DNA of 64,000 nucleotides, taken from the NCBI RefSeq assembly GCF_023073715.1, contig NZ_JADPKA010000001.1, positions 124,001-188,000 on the forward strand, written 5' to 3'. Origin of the DNA: Bradyrhizobium sp. 164. GTDB taxonomy: Bacteria > Pseudomonadota > Alphaproteobacteria > Rhizobiales > Xanthobacteraceae. Positions 21,414-34,735 of the stretch are shown piece by piece. The stretch's first letter is position 1. The number at the start of each line of letters is the position of its first letter. Position numbers and translations under genes: made by a program. The notes under the pieces were generated by a model that did no database searches, had not been told where the DNA came from, and saw only the letters and a program-made list of their open reading frames with translations.

Positions 21414-23358
21414 TTACTCAAGCTCAGCCGCTGCGCCCTGAATCGAGAAGCTGCCGTCGGGCCAGCGCATCGGATTCTTGTCCACGCCGTTGATTTTGAC
21501 GGTGGGAATGCCCCAGCGGGTGCGCAACAGCCAGACGTTCTCGCCTTTGAAGGCACAGCCTCGGGCCGCGACAAAGCCCTCCTGATTGAGTATTGCCGCG
21601 ATCTCGCCATCCATTTTGTGTTCAGCATTCAACTCGACGATCCGTCGCCGCAACCGATCAATGTCGATATAGTTGCGGTAGGTATGAACGCGCCGTTGTA
21701 CGTGATGCTCGCTGGTTGCGCCGGTCTGCCAGACGATCCTGAGCCACACCTGACCTCGGGTCCGCTTCTGATCAAGAACGACTTCGCGGATGACAAATCG
21801 CAGAATGCGCTTGCGATCGGCTGCCGACGTGGTGGCCGCATTCCAAATCCGCGGCAGGTTCTCGCCGAGCGCTTGTAGCCCTGCGCGTTCCGCCGGGCCA
21901 ATCAGAAGCGGCTCTTGCGCGCGCCAACGCGCATGTTGCTGCTCGACCGTCTCGACGACACGCAGCTTCTCTTCCCAAGCCCGCTCAAGTGAGCGCGCCA
22001 CAAGACGGTTCTCGGGCTCGACGGCGTCATACTGACGCCGGGCGCGCTCGGCCTCGTAGCGGGCGCGCTCCACGCGAAGCGCCCACTGACGCTCGAGCTG
22101 ACGATTCTCTTGCTCCGGTTGGCCCGCCGCCGCGAGTGCGATCTCAATCTGATCTGGCACCAGGGCATCGAGGAGCATCCGTTCGACCAGCGCGTCAACC
22201 GCCAAGGCCCGGACTTCCTGACATAGTGCACTGCCTAGCTGGTCCCGATCCGAGCGGCAGCAATAGACCGGATAGTCGGCATTCGGGCCCGTGTAGAGCA
22301 TGCTCATGCGCCGTCCGCAACGGCCGCAGATCGCAATTCCTTGTAACAGGGCTGCCCCCTTGCGCGGTACGCCAGAGTGTCCTGCCTCATAGCGGAAGAT
22401 GTTATCTGCCAGTCGCCCCTGGTTGGCCATGAACTCCTCCCAGCCGATATAGCCTGGGTGAGCGGCGTGGAGGCAAACCGCCCAATCCCCGATCGCCACC
22501 TTGACCGTTCCCGTCAGCGATCCCGGCCGGCATTGGTTCGGATCCTTTTGCCGACGGCCATAAACATACGCCCCAGCATAGGCCGGATTTTGAAGGATAC
22601 TAAGGAGGGGTGCACTATCTGGCGCACGCCAGACGATCTCGTGTGGAGATGGTCCAAGCAGCGGTCGAACCGGCAAGGATAGTCCGTTCCTGTCCAAGTA
22701 CCGCATCACACGGCGAGCGCTTTGCAGTTCCCGGAATTTGGCAAACACGAGATGAAGACGGGCCTGCACCTCCTCATCGGGATTGAGAACAATTCTGCCG
22801 GCTCGATCATAGGCGAGCCCGGCCGGCAGGGGCAGCCGCAGTTCGCCCCCGCGTTGCCTTCTGGCGTTCCCCTTGGTGAAGGCGCATCCGAAGCTGATGC
22901 AGCTCCGCCTCGCTCATGATGCCGGACAAGCCCAACAGCAGGCGGTCGTGGTAGGCGCGCGGATCGTAAAGCCGCTCGCCATCCGCAATGAGCACGCCGA
23001 ACACCGAGCACAGTTCGAGCAGCTGATGCCAGTCCCGGTTATTGCGGTCCAAGCGAGAAGCGTCGAGGCTCACCACAAGGCCGGCGTTGCCAAGGCCGAT
23101 CTTGGCAATGAGCTTCTGGAAACCATGACGATCCACAGCGCCAGCACCGGATTTGCCCAGATCCTCGTCAATGACCTGGACGCGCTCCGGCGGCCAGCCC
23201 AGACCGATGGCGCGATCGACGAGGCGGTACTGCAGCTGCGTGCTCTCCTGGTGCTGGCGCACCTGGTTCACGGATGACTGCCGCACGTAGACATAGGCCA
23301 ACTTGGCTCGGTGCGCAGTCGTGAGCCGCTCGTCAGCGACGGTCGAGCTGATCAGCAC
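21414..23358 (-). mobile_element. Large serine recombinase, split by a frameshift
   Basis: A large site-specific recombinase in two frames. The N-terminal resolvase domain (23358 to about 22855) has the nucleophile serine in YVYVRQSSVNQV and the motifs DEDLGKSGAG and SLDASRLDRNNRDW. The frame is lost in a run of five G at about 22855. The next frame continues GELRLPLPAGLAYDRAGRI through the recombinase domain, a CGRCGRRM...C zinc ribbon, a long coiled coil and a C-terminal helix-turn-helix-like part, ending at 21414. Such enzymes integrate or excise elements. Slippage in the G-run could be a sequencing artefact, and if so the protein of about 640 aa is intact. Confidence 0.75.
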
Positions 23359-23359
23359 G

Positions 23360-25165
<1,806 letters not shown>

Positions 25166-26790
25166 ATGCCTTTCGATACAGTCCTTATCGCCAACAGAGG
25201 CGAGATCGCCGCCCGATCATCAAGACGTTGCGAAAGCTGGGCCTTCGTTCTGCAGTTGTCTACCACGAGGTCGATGCGCGAAGCCCGGCAGTCTTCCATG
25301 GCCGACACAGCGATTCTTATCAGCGGTCACACGCCGATCGCGGCTATCTGGACATCGCACAAATTATTGCCGCCGCTCATAAGGCCGGCGCCGGCGCTGT
25401 TCGTCCAGGTTATGGATTTCTTTCCGAACAGGCTCAATTCGCCACGGCCGTGATAAAGGCCGGCATTGCGTTCATCGGCCCCGCACCCGAAACTATTGAA
25501 CTGATGGGCGATAAGATTCGGGCCCGCAGCTTCGTCCAGTCGAGCGGCTTTCCAGTGGTCCCTTCTGCAAATTGAGGAGGACGATCCAGCGACGTTCGTC
25601 TCCAGGGCGCGTGCAATTGGAACCCCTTTGCTGGTAAAACCGTCAGGGGGCGCGGCCGGCAAGGGCATGCGGATTGTACGCGACGTCGATGCTCTGGAAG
25701 GCGCGATTGAGCAGGCTCGCTCTGAGGGGCAACGGTATTTTGGGGATCACCGGCTTTACGTCGAAAGATACATTGAGAACCCGCGGCATATCGAAGTGCA
25801 GGTACTCGGCGACTCTTTTGGGAACATTGTACACCTGTTTGAGCGGGAGTGCTCGGTGCAACGCCGCTTCCAGAAGATCATCGAGGAAGCGCCCTCGCCA
25901 GCCCTGTCGCCAGAACTACGGAAACGCGTCTGCGAGACCGCGGTCGGTATCGCACGCGCCGCGGATTATCAAAACGCAGGAACCGTCGAATTCATTTTCG
26001 ATGCAGGAGAATTCTACTCTCTCGAGATGAATACGCGCCTACAGGTCGAACATCCCGTGACTGAGATGATCAGCGGCATCGATCTTGTCGCCGAACAGGT
26101 CTATGCCACCGCGGGCCGAGAACTTGGTTTTGCTCAGTCAGATATCGTTTCGAACGGCCACGCTATCGAGGTAAGGCTGTACGCTGAAGCCCCCGAACCA
26201 GGCTATGTTCCGACGTCCGGAAAAGTACTTCTTCTCGAGTATCCGAGCGGGGTACGGATTGACAGCGGCATCACGCAGGGTCAGCCAATCACCACTGCGT
26301 TTGATCCCATGCTCGCAGAGATCATCGCGCATTCGCCGACGCGCACATTGGCCACCGCCACGGCCAATCACGCGATTCAGGGGGTCATTCTTCTCGGCTG
26401 CGAGACAAACGCTAGCTTCCTCGCCCGCATCCTTGCCGACGAGTCGTTTGTCCGCGGACAGTTTCATACGGGACATCTGGAGGAAAACCCGCACATTGCC
26501 GGTGGTAACTCTGCTACCGGCCTACCGGCATTCTTGGCATCAGCTGCTCTCCTGACCCGACAAGTCCGCGAATCGGCCGATGCCGTGCCCGCGCTTCACG
26601 CTTCGCTCGGCCATTAGAGAAATTGAGGTGTATCACTCCGTCGAGGTTGATGGCGTCGATTATCGGTTATGGCTTTCACCCTGCCAATCCGGCTCCTATC
26701 ATCTTCACTTGCGCGACCAAGTCATTTCCCCGGTCGACGGCGCCGGAGGATTCCTACCCTTTTCAGGCAGAGTTCTTCGCTGATCGCTAC
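25166..26790 (+). pseudogene. Acyl-CoA carboxylase biotin-carboxylase subunit, decayed
   Basis: It begins FDTVLIANRGEIAAR, the canonical start of biotin carboxylases. The frame shifts near 25212 (continuing with AVRPGYGFLSEQAQFA and FIGPAPETIELMGDK), and again after VVPSAN near 25575, resuming with TPLLVKPSGGAAGKGM (ATP-grasp loop). The remaining ATP-grasp domain is long and well preserved (HIEVQVLGD, VEFIF, LEMNTRLQVEHPVTE). After 26617 further shifts break the linker (VDGVDYRLWLSPC), and no biotinyl AMKM motif is seen. The enzyme would carboxylate biotin for propionyl-, methylcrotonyl- or a related CoA ester. The carboxyltransferase remnant follows immediately. Confidence 0.85.
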
Positions 26791-27905
26791 TTCGCGGGTC
26801 GGATCCTCCGTAACCAATCCATTCTCTCCAAGATGGAAGTACCGCGGGTCGCGATCGCAATGGGTCATTACACAGCGGGAGCGGCCTACGTCTCGGCGCT
26901 TAGCGAATTCAACATTATGGTCGAGGATACGGGAGCTATATTTCTCGGTGGCCCTCCAGTCGTGAAAGCTGCTACCGGTGAAGACGTATCGGCACAGCAG
27001 CTTGGGGGGCGCCCACACGCATACGAGCGTGTCGGGCACGAGCGATTATTCCGCAAGCTCCGAGATGCACGCCATTGCGATCGCACGTGATATCGTTGCC
27101 CGATTCCATCGTCCCGCGAAGACTCCGATTGATCAAGCCGCCCCGGAGCCCCCTGCTTACGACGCATCGGAACTATACGGCATTATTCCAAAGGGCCCTC
27201 GAGTGCAGTTCGACATGAGGGAGATCATCGCCCGCATGATCGATGGTAGCCGATTTCACGAATACCAGCCGCGTTTCGGCACGTCCCTGCTGTGCGGTTT
27301 CGCGCGGCTTCATGGATATCAAATAGGGATTCTTGCAAATAATGGCGTGCTGCTCAGCGAAAGTGCGCTGAAGGGCGCTCACTTCATCCAACGTATGCGA
27401 CAAGAACCGGACGCCCCTGCTCTTCCTGCAGAATACGACGGGCTTCATGGTCGGCCGCGAATACGAGCGCCGTGGCATAACGAAAGATGGTGCCAAGCTG
27501 ATCATGGCCGTCTCGGGGCGTCGGTCCCGAAATTTACAGTCGTTTGCAACAGCTCGCACGGAGCAGGTACCTACGCTATGGTGGGACGTGCTTTCGATCC
27601 TCGGTTCGTCTTCACCTGGCCGCAGTCTCAGATCTCTGCGATGGGCGCCGAGCAAGCGGCAGGTGTGCTGAACCACGTTAAGACCAGACAACTGGCCCGT
27701 GACGGTGGGCGGCTCGCAGAGCAGGAGCTGGCAGCCATTCGAGGTCCCCTTCTCGACGAGTATCGCTAACTATCCAGCGCCTACTATGCAACCTCCGAAA
27801 TCTGGGACGACGGAATTCTTGATCCAGTCGATACCCGAAGTGTACTCGCGATCGCGCTGAATGCTCCCATCGAAGCGCCCCATTATGGCGTATTCGGAAT
27901 GTAGC
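26791..27905 (+). pseudogene. Acyl-CoA carboxylase carboxyltransferase subunit, decayed
   Basis: A fragment of the beta subunit that transfers CO2 from biotin to an acyl-CoA. It includes VPRVAIAMGHYTAGAAYVSA, IFLGGPPVVKAATGEDVSA, then in another frame PYDASELYGIIP-type sequence and GTSLLCGFARLHGYQIGILA. Past a stop near 27769 come [19 protein letters not shown] and the family's end ([12 protein letters not shown]). At least three frameshifts or stops are present and the N-terminal third is missing. Methylcrotonyl-CoA-type carboxylase is the closest reading by eye. Confidence 0.8.
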
Positions 27906-28040
27906 CGGCAGGAGTCGAACGTCCGTCTCTGTAGATTCTACTCCCTAGCTGGGGTCCAAATCGACGCATCGGCCTGTCCCCGGCATGAGCCAGATTGGTG
28001 TCGTCCACATTCCGGGCAGAACTCGAATTCGCGACCTTGG
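27902..28040. other. tRNA 3'-end-like fragments
   Basis: Two short stretches resemble the T-arm/3' end of tRNAs read on the minus strand: CCGGCAGGAGTCGAACGTCC near 27904 and CCGGGCAGAACTCGAATTCG near 28011. Neither is part of a complete tRNA. Such fragments are often left at attachment sites of integrative elements. The evidence is only local similarity. Confidence 0.2.
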
Positions 28041-28422
28041 TCAAATTAGACCAGCCCGTTTCTAAGTGGTGCGTTGAATTCGGTGACCACGTTTTCGATC
28101 AGGATAACGGGTTGCGCCGAAGTAGGCCGAGCTGGGGTCGCATAGCCCTGATTGGCCGCGCATCGAACCTCGCGTGGGGACTACGCAAATTGCGTAACAC
28201 TCGAGATGATCTGCTCGTTACACTTCTGGCATTGCGTAGTGTATTGCGAGGCTCCTGCGGGTCGAAGCCATCGACATCTGGAGTTCGCGATGGATGCAAG
28301 CGCGGGCTGCCCTGCTGACTCTGATCCACTAACGAACGCGTCAGTCACATTAGATCTAAGGTGCGCCTACTGATGAATTGTTGGGTCCATTCATCATCCG
28401 ATAACAGTCCTTGGGAGGAGAC

Positions 28423-28539
28423 ATGCAAGCCATCATACCGATCTCAGTCAACTATTCCACGACGGGCGGGGTGCAGAAGAAGTTGTCCCGCCATGCTCGA
28501 CTATCGAACCACCCACCGTCTTGCCGTCCAATCGTCTGA
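28423..28539 (+). CDS. Possible 38-aa peptide
   Basis: An ATG six bases after a perfect GGAGGAG, open for 38 codons to TGA. The peptide (MQAIIPISVNYSTTGGVQKK start, basic Pro/Ser tail) has no recognisable motif or membrane segment. The support is the ribosome-binding site alone. It could be a remnant of a longer gene. It lies 60 bp before the tts-like site and 230 bp before trpD. Confidence 0.3.
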   Translation: MQAIIPISVNYSTTGGVQKKLSRHARLSNHPPSCRPIV

Positions 28540-28597
28540 TCTGATCTCGAGCAAAGAACACTTGCTCCTTTGTTGAACGCCATGGATAGCTTGATTC

Positions 28598-28617
28598 CTA
28601 CGTAGCGTCAGGTTGTA
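28598..28617 (+). promoter_or_regulatory. tts-box-like site upstream of trpD
   Basis: CTACGTAGCGTCAGGTTGTA is identical over 20 bp to the minus-strand site at 19311-19330 and shares GCTTGA three bases upstream of it. It is oriented toward trpD, ending about 150 bp before its ATG. The two sites diverge beyond this core. A TtsI or other shared regulator is an inference. Confidence 0.4.
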
Positions 28618-28768
28618 GGATTGCAGAGCCGACTGACGTTCAAGCTGACACCACGCATGCCTCGACAACGCATACGCGGTCCGAGCCGGACCGGTTGCCG
28701 AGCTGCATGACCTCATTAACGCCCGTTTCGAATGAGGCCAATTGGAACGACTAAGCACGTGTAGAGCA

Positions 28769-29782
28769 ATGAACGCCCTCAAATCGATCATTAGCAAAGT
28801 TGCTACAGGTGCCACGCTGACCCGCGAGGAGACCGCAACGGCCTTTGAAATCATCATGTCGGGCCAGGCGACATCCTCCGAGATCGGAGGATTATTAATG
28901 GGGATGCGGGTACGTGGCGAAACCGTAGAAGAAGTCACCGGCGCAGCCTCGGCCATGAGGAGCAAAATGCTCCGGGTCAGTGCGCCCCCCGATCCCGTCG
29001 ACATCGTTGGTACGGGCGGTGACGCTTCGGGCTCAGTCAACGTGTCGACATGCGCCTCATTCATCGTCGCCGGGGCCGGCGTTCCTGTGGCCAAGCATGG
29101 CAACCGCGCCGTGTCCTCACTATCAGGCGCTGCTGACGTCTTGGCCCGCCTCGGTGTGAAGGTCGACCTCCCGCCTGTAGGCGTCGCTCGTTGTGTGCAC
29201 GAAGCTGGCATCGGCTTCATGCTTGCGCCCATCCGTCATCCGGCTATGCACCACGTTGCCCGAATCCGAGCCGCACTTGGAACCCGCACGATCTTCAATC
29301 TAGTCGGCCCGCTCACAAATCCGGCCGGAGTCAAGCGGCAGATCGTCGGCGTGTTTTCGCGGCAATGGGTGCAGCCTTTGGCGCAGGTGTTAAAGAACCT
29401 TGGTGCTGAGTCCGTCTGGGTGGTGCATGGCTCAGATGGACTCGATGAGATCACCCTCACCGGGCCGACGTTTGTTGCCGCGCTAGAGAGAGATGCGATC
29501 CGCACCTTCGAAGTCACCCCCGAAGAAGCGGGCCTCGCGCGCTGCCATAACGAGGCGCTGAGGGGCGGCAACGCCGATTCCAATGCAATCGCGCTGCAAA
29601 GCGTGCTCGACGGCATGCCAAGTCCGTACCGCGATGTTGCTCTTCTCAACGCCGCCGCGGCAATGATCGTGGCCGGCCACGCAAGCAGCTTGAAGGACGG
29701 CGTCGCCCTTGGGCACGAATCCCTTAATAGCGGTGCGGCAGCCGCGCGATTGAAACACCTGATCGCGATCTCCAATGCTTGA
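28769..29782 (+). CDS. trpD: Anthranilate phosphoribosyltransferase
   Basis: A full-length TrpD of 337 aa, which joins anthranilate to phosphoribosyl pyrophosphate in tryptophan synthesis (cytoplasm). Motifs are [17 protein letters not shown] (PRPP loop), [41 protein letters not shown] and [11 protein letters not shown] start at 28769 ([10 protein letters not shown]), the family's N-terminus, although an in-frame TTG occurs at 28742. No trpC, trpE or trpG is nearby. It is the only intact metabolic gene among decayed ones, which suggests either an extra copy or a specialised role such as altering anthranilate or auxin precursors. Confidence 0.95.
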   Translation: MNALKSIISKVATGATLTREETATAFEIIMSGQATSSEIGGLLMGMRVRGETVEEVTGAASAMRSKMLRVSAPPDPVDIVGTGGDASGSVNVSTCASFIVAGAGVPVAKHGNRAVSSLSGAADVLARLGVKVDLPPVGVARCVHEAGIGFMLAPIRHPAMHHVARIRAALGTRTIFNLVGPLTNPAGVKRQIVGVFSRQWVQPLAQVLKNLGAESVWVVHGSDGLDEITLTGPTFVAALERDAIRTFEVTPEEAGLARCHNEALRGGNADSNAIALQSVLDGMPSPYRDVALLNAAAAMIVAGHASSLKDGVALGHESLNSGAAAARLKHLIAISNA

Positions 29783-29789
29783 CACGGCC

Positions 29790-30172
29790 GATGTACGACA
29801 TTTTTTAACACCAACATCGAAGCTAACGAGCGCGAAGAGATTGCAAGCGCAAAGCGCGAGTTGCCTCTGCCACACGTCGAGGCACTTACCGCGGTTGCGT
29901 CACAGACGCAGCAGCCCCGCTTTCGAAGCGACGGGGAGCTGCAGCGCACCCTATGAGAAGTGAAGCGCCGGAGCTGCGCTCTTCGATCATGCCAAACTCT
30001 TGCCGCCGGGCTCGGCTTCGATTTGGTCGACGTCTTCACCAACGGCGTTTCCGACGGCGATTTTACAGCGTCGCGTACCGCAAGACTCGACGGCCTCGCC
30101 GTGACGGCAAGGGCGCGCATACCCACTATGAGCAGCTCTACATTTCGCTAGTTGAATCGCCTGGGCGGCTAT
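29790..30172 (+). pseudogene. M20-family peptidase C-terminal remnant
   Basis: Frame pieces read NTNIEANEREEIASAKRELP, then GLGFDLVDVFTNGVSDGDFT, and in the next frame DGKGAHTHYEQLYISLV. These match the end of M20 zinc peptidases related to carboxypeptidase G2, where the final histidine of GAHTHYEQ-type sequence binds metal. A stop near 29953 and a frameshift near 30105 break it, and the N-terminal two-thirds are absent. It probably once belonged to the same catabolic locus as the carboxylase genes upstream. Confidence 0.55.
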
Positions 30173-30179
30173 AGCATCG

Positions 30180-30492
30180 GCTGGAGAAAATATCTACCCG
30201 GCGGCAGTAGAGCGCGCGCTTATGGAGCATCCCGATGTCGCAGACTGCGCCGTTGTCGGTCGACCCGATCCGGCGCTGGGATGAGGTGCCGATCGCTTAT
30301 GTGATCAGGCGGCCGGGGGTTCTGTTTGACGCGGAAGCACTAATGGCGCATGCAGGCTCGCAGCTCGCCCGCTTTAAGGTGCCGCGCGAAATTATTTTCA
30401 CGGAAGAATTGTCACGAACGGCGTTGGGCAAGATCCAGCATTTCGCGCTGAAGGGGCTTACACGATCAAGCCAGCACAACGACGGCGAATGA
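30180..30492 (+). pseudogene. Acyl-CoA synthetase (AMP-forming) C-terminal remnant
   Basis: AGENIYPAAVERALMEHPDV, then ADCAVVGRPDP, is the hinge and C-terminal domain of an AMP-forming acyl-CoA ligase. After a frameshift at about 30283 it continues RRWDEVPIAYVIRRPG, KVPREIIFTEELSRTALGK (with the catalytic Lys of the final GK motif) and ends at 30492. The large N-terminal adenylate-forming domain is missing. Such ligases activate carboxylic acids with CoA and often sit beside acyl-CoA carboxylases. Confidence 0.75.
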
Positions 30493-31089
<597 letters not shown>

Positions 31090-31260
31090 CCTGCGCTTTG
31101 AACTTGCGAATCAGATCGCAAATGCCGTTGCAGTCGACGTATGTCGACGGTTCGCACGAGATGTCATCCATGTCTTCACAGGTGCCGCACTCTTCCAGGA
31201 AGTTAATAGAGGTGCTGAGCCGGAGCGACGTCGCCAGTTGGGGTACCCGTCCTCACTCAG
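31090..31260 (-). pseudogene. Cysteine-rich small protein fragment
   Basis: A minus-strand frame reads SINFLEECGTCEDMDDISCE, then PSTYVDCNGICDLIRKFKAQ, ending in EM and a stop at about 31090. Five cysteines in 30 residues (CGTC, SC, DC, IC) suggest a metal- or cluster-binding peptide. There is no start codon before the upstream stop at about 31255. Family not recognised. Confidence 0.3.
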
Positions 31261-31840
31261 CCGATATTCCGATCGTCTATCATTTTTGGCCCCTCGACGC
31301 CGCCGACGCCCGCGTCAGTTAGAGCTTTGCCCGTGTTGCTGCCGGCGTATTCTGGGACGTGATCGAACTGCCCATGCCGTCTTTGGGAGCGCGATTGTAT
31401 CAATCTTCCTATCAACCGATAAGTAGCGCGCCATTCGAACCAGTCCGGGTTCAAAAGGAGAGATCGCTCTTGCGAGCCTGCGTTGACGCTCGCCCTTGAC
31501 GAGTGCTTGCAGCAATCCCGCACCAGCGCCTTGCTGAATAAAGCTTCTGATTATGCCCGGAAAAATTAGCGACCTGTCGATCGCAAGGCGTCTTGAACCT
31601 GACCTGACTTGTTCGGCAGTCCGAAACCGCACAACAAGTGCAGCCTCATAGTGTTAGCCTCGGACATTGCTGTTGAGGAGCATGCGCCGAGCCAGATGGA
31701 AGTGCTGGAACGCGGCCTCATTTAATCGGACCGCATCGACCCGGGCCGAGAGTGCGAGGATGGTCGTTACCGCTCTCACCGCGTGGAAAGCGATTATGCT
31801 TGATCCAAGATGAGGGCGTTAAGGGTCACGGCGAGATTGG

Positions 31841-32392
31841 TCACCAGCATGCCAGAGACCCCATTGGTAAAATGAAACCGGCTTTGACTCGGTCCAGAAC
31901 AACTACAGTTTCGAGGCGCTTTATATCTGGATTTTCATTTATCAAGCGTCGGGTGAAATGCTCGTACTCTTCCATGTTATTTGCAGTCACCAACAGGATG
32001 AAATCAGCTTGGCCCGTGACGTAAAATCCGCTCATCACCTCCGTCATAGTGCGGATGCCCCGCTTAAAGCGATCAATGATGTCGGCGCGATCGCGCTCGA
32101 AGAAAATGAGGACCAGCATAGTCACGTTTCGGCCGATCGCCCTTGGCGAAATGATTGAGACGTCTGATTCTATCACGCCCTCTTTACGTAGGCGCTTTAG
32201 TCGGCGCTGAACTCCGGATGCAGATAGGGCAACTTTCGCGCCGAGTTCTTCACTGCTTAGGCGATTGTTGCGTTGAACGAGATCAAGAAGACGAGCATCG
32301 ATTTTGTCGATTTCCATGGCTGCATTGCGGACTCTCGAGCGCGACCGCCTCCTCCAGGCATGCGAGGTAGTGCCATTGAGCGTCCCGGTCAT
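31841..32392 (-). CDS. Lrp/AsnC-family transcriptional regulator
   Basis: It has the N-terminal winged helix (KIDARLLDLVQRNNRLSSEE, then LSASGVQRRLKRLRKEGVI) and the C-terminal ligand-binding RAM domain (SGFYVTGQADFILLVTANNM, ENPDIKRLETVVVLDRVK), ending FILPMG. Such proteins form octamers and sense amino acids. The common family start would be the Met at 32317 (158 aa). However, a strong AGGGAGGAGG stands 8 bp before the ATG at 32392, so the 183-aa form with a basic extension is preferred. Possible targets (the neighbouring DapA-like gene or trpD) are guesswork. It looks intact. Confidence 0.85.
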   Translation of the reverse strand: MTGTLNGTTSHAWRRRSRSRVRNAAMEIDKIDARLLDLVQRNNRLSSEELGAKVALSASGVQRRLKRLRKEGVIESDVSIISPRAIGRNVTMLVLIFFERDRADIIDRFKRGIRTMTEVMSGFYVTGQADFILLVTANNMEEYEHFTRRLINENPDIKRLETVVVLDRVKAGFILPMGSLACW

Positions 32393-32748
32393 CTCTAAAC
32401 CTCCTCCCTAGCACCTCTACCAATGGACGTCTTCAGCCGACAATGCGCGCACTGACGAGTTGAAAGGCTCAAACCTTATCGGGGACAGCCAACCACCGGT
32501 TCCGGCCTTGTGCGCGCCCGGTCGGCTTGGTCGCGTTCCCCAATTCCAATAAGCCGCTAAAGCTCTTTTCCTCAAGGCGCTGTTGGTGGAGGTGAATTTG
32601 TCTGTACCGCACCTCTCTTGATCCCTGGCAGCTGATTGAATGTAGTCCCTTCGGGAGCGGACATGTGGGCGGCTTAGCGTCACCAATGGAGCGCCATTGG
32701 ATTGACCTCGCGGGCGAGCTAGTGCGGGGTGACTTTGCTTCAGCTATG

Positions 32749-33250
32749 TCACGTATTGAAATAACCAAAGCGCGGCATCTCCCGGGCAAGGCGCACCAGA
32801 AAGGACATTGTTAACGTCACGCCACTGAGCAGCGCATTCAGGACCAGGATCGAAATCTTGGCTGCATCTGCGATGCCGCCGAAACGATCGAGCACCGAGG
32901 GCGCGTCTGCGTTGAGGCTCACGCCGTGGTAGGGCGGCATCAGCATCAGAAGGCTTGCGCCACGCGCGGCCGCATAGCGGACGCGCTCGATTGCAAATTG
33001 CGTGCTGAAATGTTTGCATGTGATCATGACCGCCTTGCGACTACCCACATGAGCCAGGGACAAATCAACCAAAATATCGCACTCCTGCTCCGATAACAGG
33101 AACTGCTCGGAACAATGAGCCAGAATGCAGATCCATCGGCGCGCTCGTCGATCATGCATTCGAGCACGCGGCGCTGCCTCTCAAGGGCACGAACTCCGGT
33201 TTGTGAAAGCCGGTGCGACTGGGAAGAGGCGGCCATAGGCGTATTTCCTT
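32749..33250 (-). pseudogene. DapA/dihydrodipicolinate synthase-family remnant
   Basis: The front part (LERQRRVLECMIDERADG) and the following frame (FLLSEQECDILVDLSLAHVG, then VMITCKHFSTQFAIERVRYA and ARGASLLMLMPPYHG) match the N-terminal half of the DapA/N-acetylneuraminate lyase TIM-barrel family. MPPYHG is the loop preceding the catalytic Tyr region. A frameshift near 33150 joins the two parts. Sequence after about 32760 is lost, so the Schiff-base lysine is missing. These aldolases act on pyruvate or oxo-acid substrates. Confidence 0.65.
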
Positions 33251-34178
33251 GCATTTGCCATGAGCAGGCGTCCAACAAGCAGATTTTCTTGATGGTCAGA
33301 TATCTTTGGGCTCGCTCAGGTCATCAAGAACATTCGATGCGCCTCGAACAGATAATAGGATCCGAGAATGGTCCTCGCAGTGTTCGCCGCCTGCAAGAGA
33401 GGCCGAACCAATCATCGGGCGTCCAGCCACCGCGAAGACTTCGTAGTTATTGTTCCAGCGGGTCCACCAGAAACTAAAGGCTGCGTTGGTGTAGCTCATG
33501 CCATAACCCGCTTTACCTTATCTCTTCCGATGCAGGGCATGAGCAATCCCACGAGATCATTCCGGCTCTGCGGCAGCCTTTGCCAATGAGATCGGAGCGA
33601 TGGACCTTTGTCCCAGCGGTCGTCCGTGGATACGCGGTGTTTTTCGCTCAGCGTTTTGGAGATGACTCGAACTGTTCTGCTTCGACCTTACGGCCCTGCC
33701 CGATCGTGATTATTCCAGATGAGGTCGCATTGGTCGCGGCGACCGAACTCTGAATCTGGGTAATTTTGAGAAAATATCCTTTGTAAGACGCAACCGTCTA
33801 ATTCAGCTGTCAACTCAGACTTGTCGGTTCTCGCGTATCGCGACGTGAACGGGATGATTCACCTAACATATGCTGATCGGTGTCTTCCGCTTGTACAGCT
33901 TTCGAAAAGAAGACGGCGCTAAAGGCTCCGCAGGAAAGAAACGCTAGCGAGCTTTTGTCTCCCTCCCATGGGCTCCTTCCGCGGCCAAGGCATGCTTCTG
34001 AGCGACGCTTGTTCTTGTTCAGCTGAGAGAGGGACACGGCGCCCTATTATAGAGATCTTCGACTTGCCGGCCGTCTCAAGGAATCGAGTGCGCTGGCGTC
34101 CGCCAGTATCAGTCCCGTATACATTCTTGTCCACTGAACTCCGGCTGGACACTTCGCAATGAAGCTGAGGCATCGGCG
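33251..34178. other. Long stretch without a supported gene
   Basis: Nothing recognised. A plus-strand word CTCAGACTTGTCGGTT near 33810 vaguely recalls a tts box but has no effector gene downstream. Short minus frames (33296-33499 and 33810-34037) lack motifs. Confidence 0.25.
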
Positions 34179-34490
34179 ATGGTCAGGCGCATCAGGGACA
34201 AGACGCTCGAAAGCCGCAGTGCGCGGCGGGACAAGCCGGTGCGCAAAACGCCCGTCTTGGTATCAATCGGACGAGGCCTGTCGATCGGTTATCGGAGGAA
34301 CGAGACCGCCGGCACGTGGGTGTTTCGCAAAGTCGACGGATCGCGACTATACGCACCCCCGGACACTCGGACCCAACTGTCGACTACAGCGTGGAGTGCA
34401 ACCGATCTCAGCGTGTGCATTCCGGGGCCCCGATGCAAAACCCACTGTCGACCTCCAAGGTCGCACCGTGCCGTTGTATCTGAATCATGA
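34179..34490 (+). pseudogene. Tyrosine integrase, N-terminal remnant
   Basis: VRRIRDKTLESRSARRDKPV, then ISIGRGLSIGYRRNETAGTW, matches the first 60 residues of phage/island-type tyrosine recombinases (IRD-LE-R-AR-LPVR and LGYRRN-AGTWV). The core-binding and catalytic domains (Arg, His, Arg, Tyr) are not found downstream, where the frames break up. It may be debris of the integrase of an island or prophage. Confidence 0.55.
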
Positions 34491-34735
34491 CCGATCCGGA
34501 GAACAACCCGCAGTAACTGATCTTAAGCCAGACTCCGTCGTGCCAGCAACGATTGGCCTAATCGTGTCATTGCCGAAAGTCAGGATCACAAGAATTGTAA
34601 CCGGCAGGCCCTCGCCGATGTCTTCGATCTGCGACAGACTGTACGCGCTAGCGCCACCCGCTCGACCGCATCGGCTGGACAGCCTGCGAACACCTCAATC
34701 TTATGGCTCAGCCACGATATCGATGATCTCTTCGC

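Noticed and set aside
31315..31632. Minus frame that vaguely recalls the C-terminal part of a LysR-type regulator
   Set aside because: Only loose similarity (SFIQQGAGAGLL, PGLVRMARYLS). There is no helix-turn-helix and no start, so it was not annotated.
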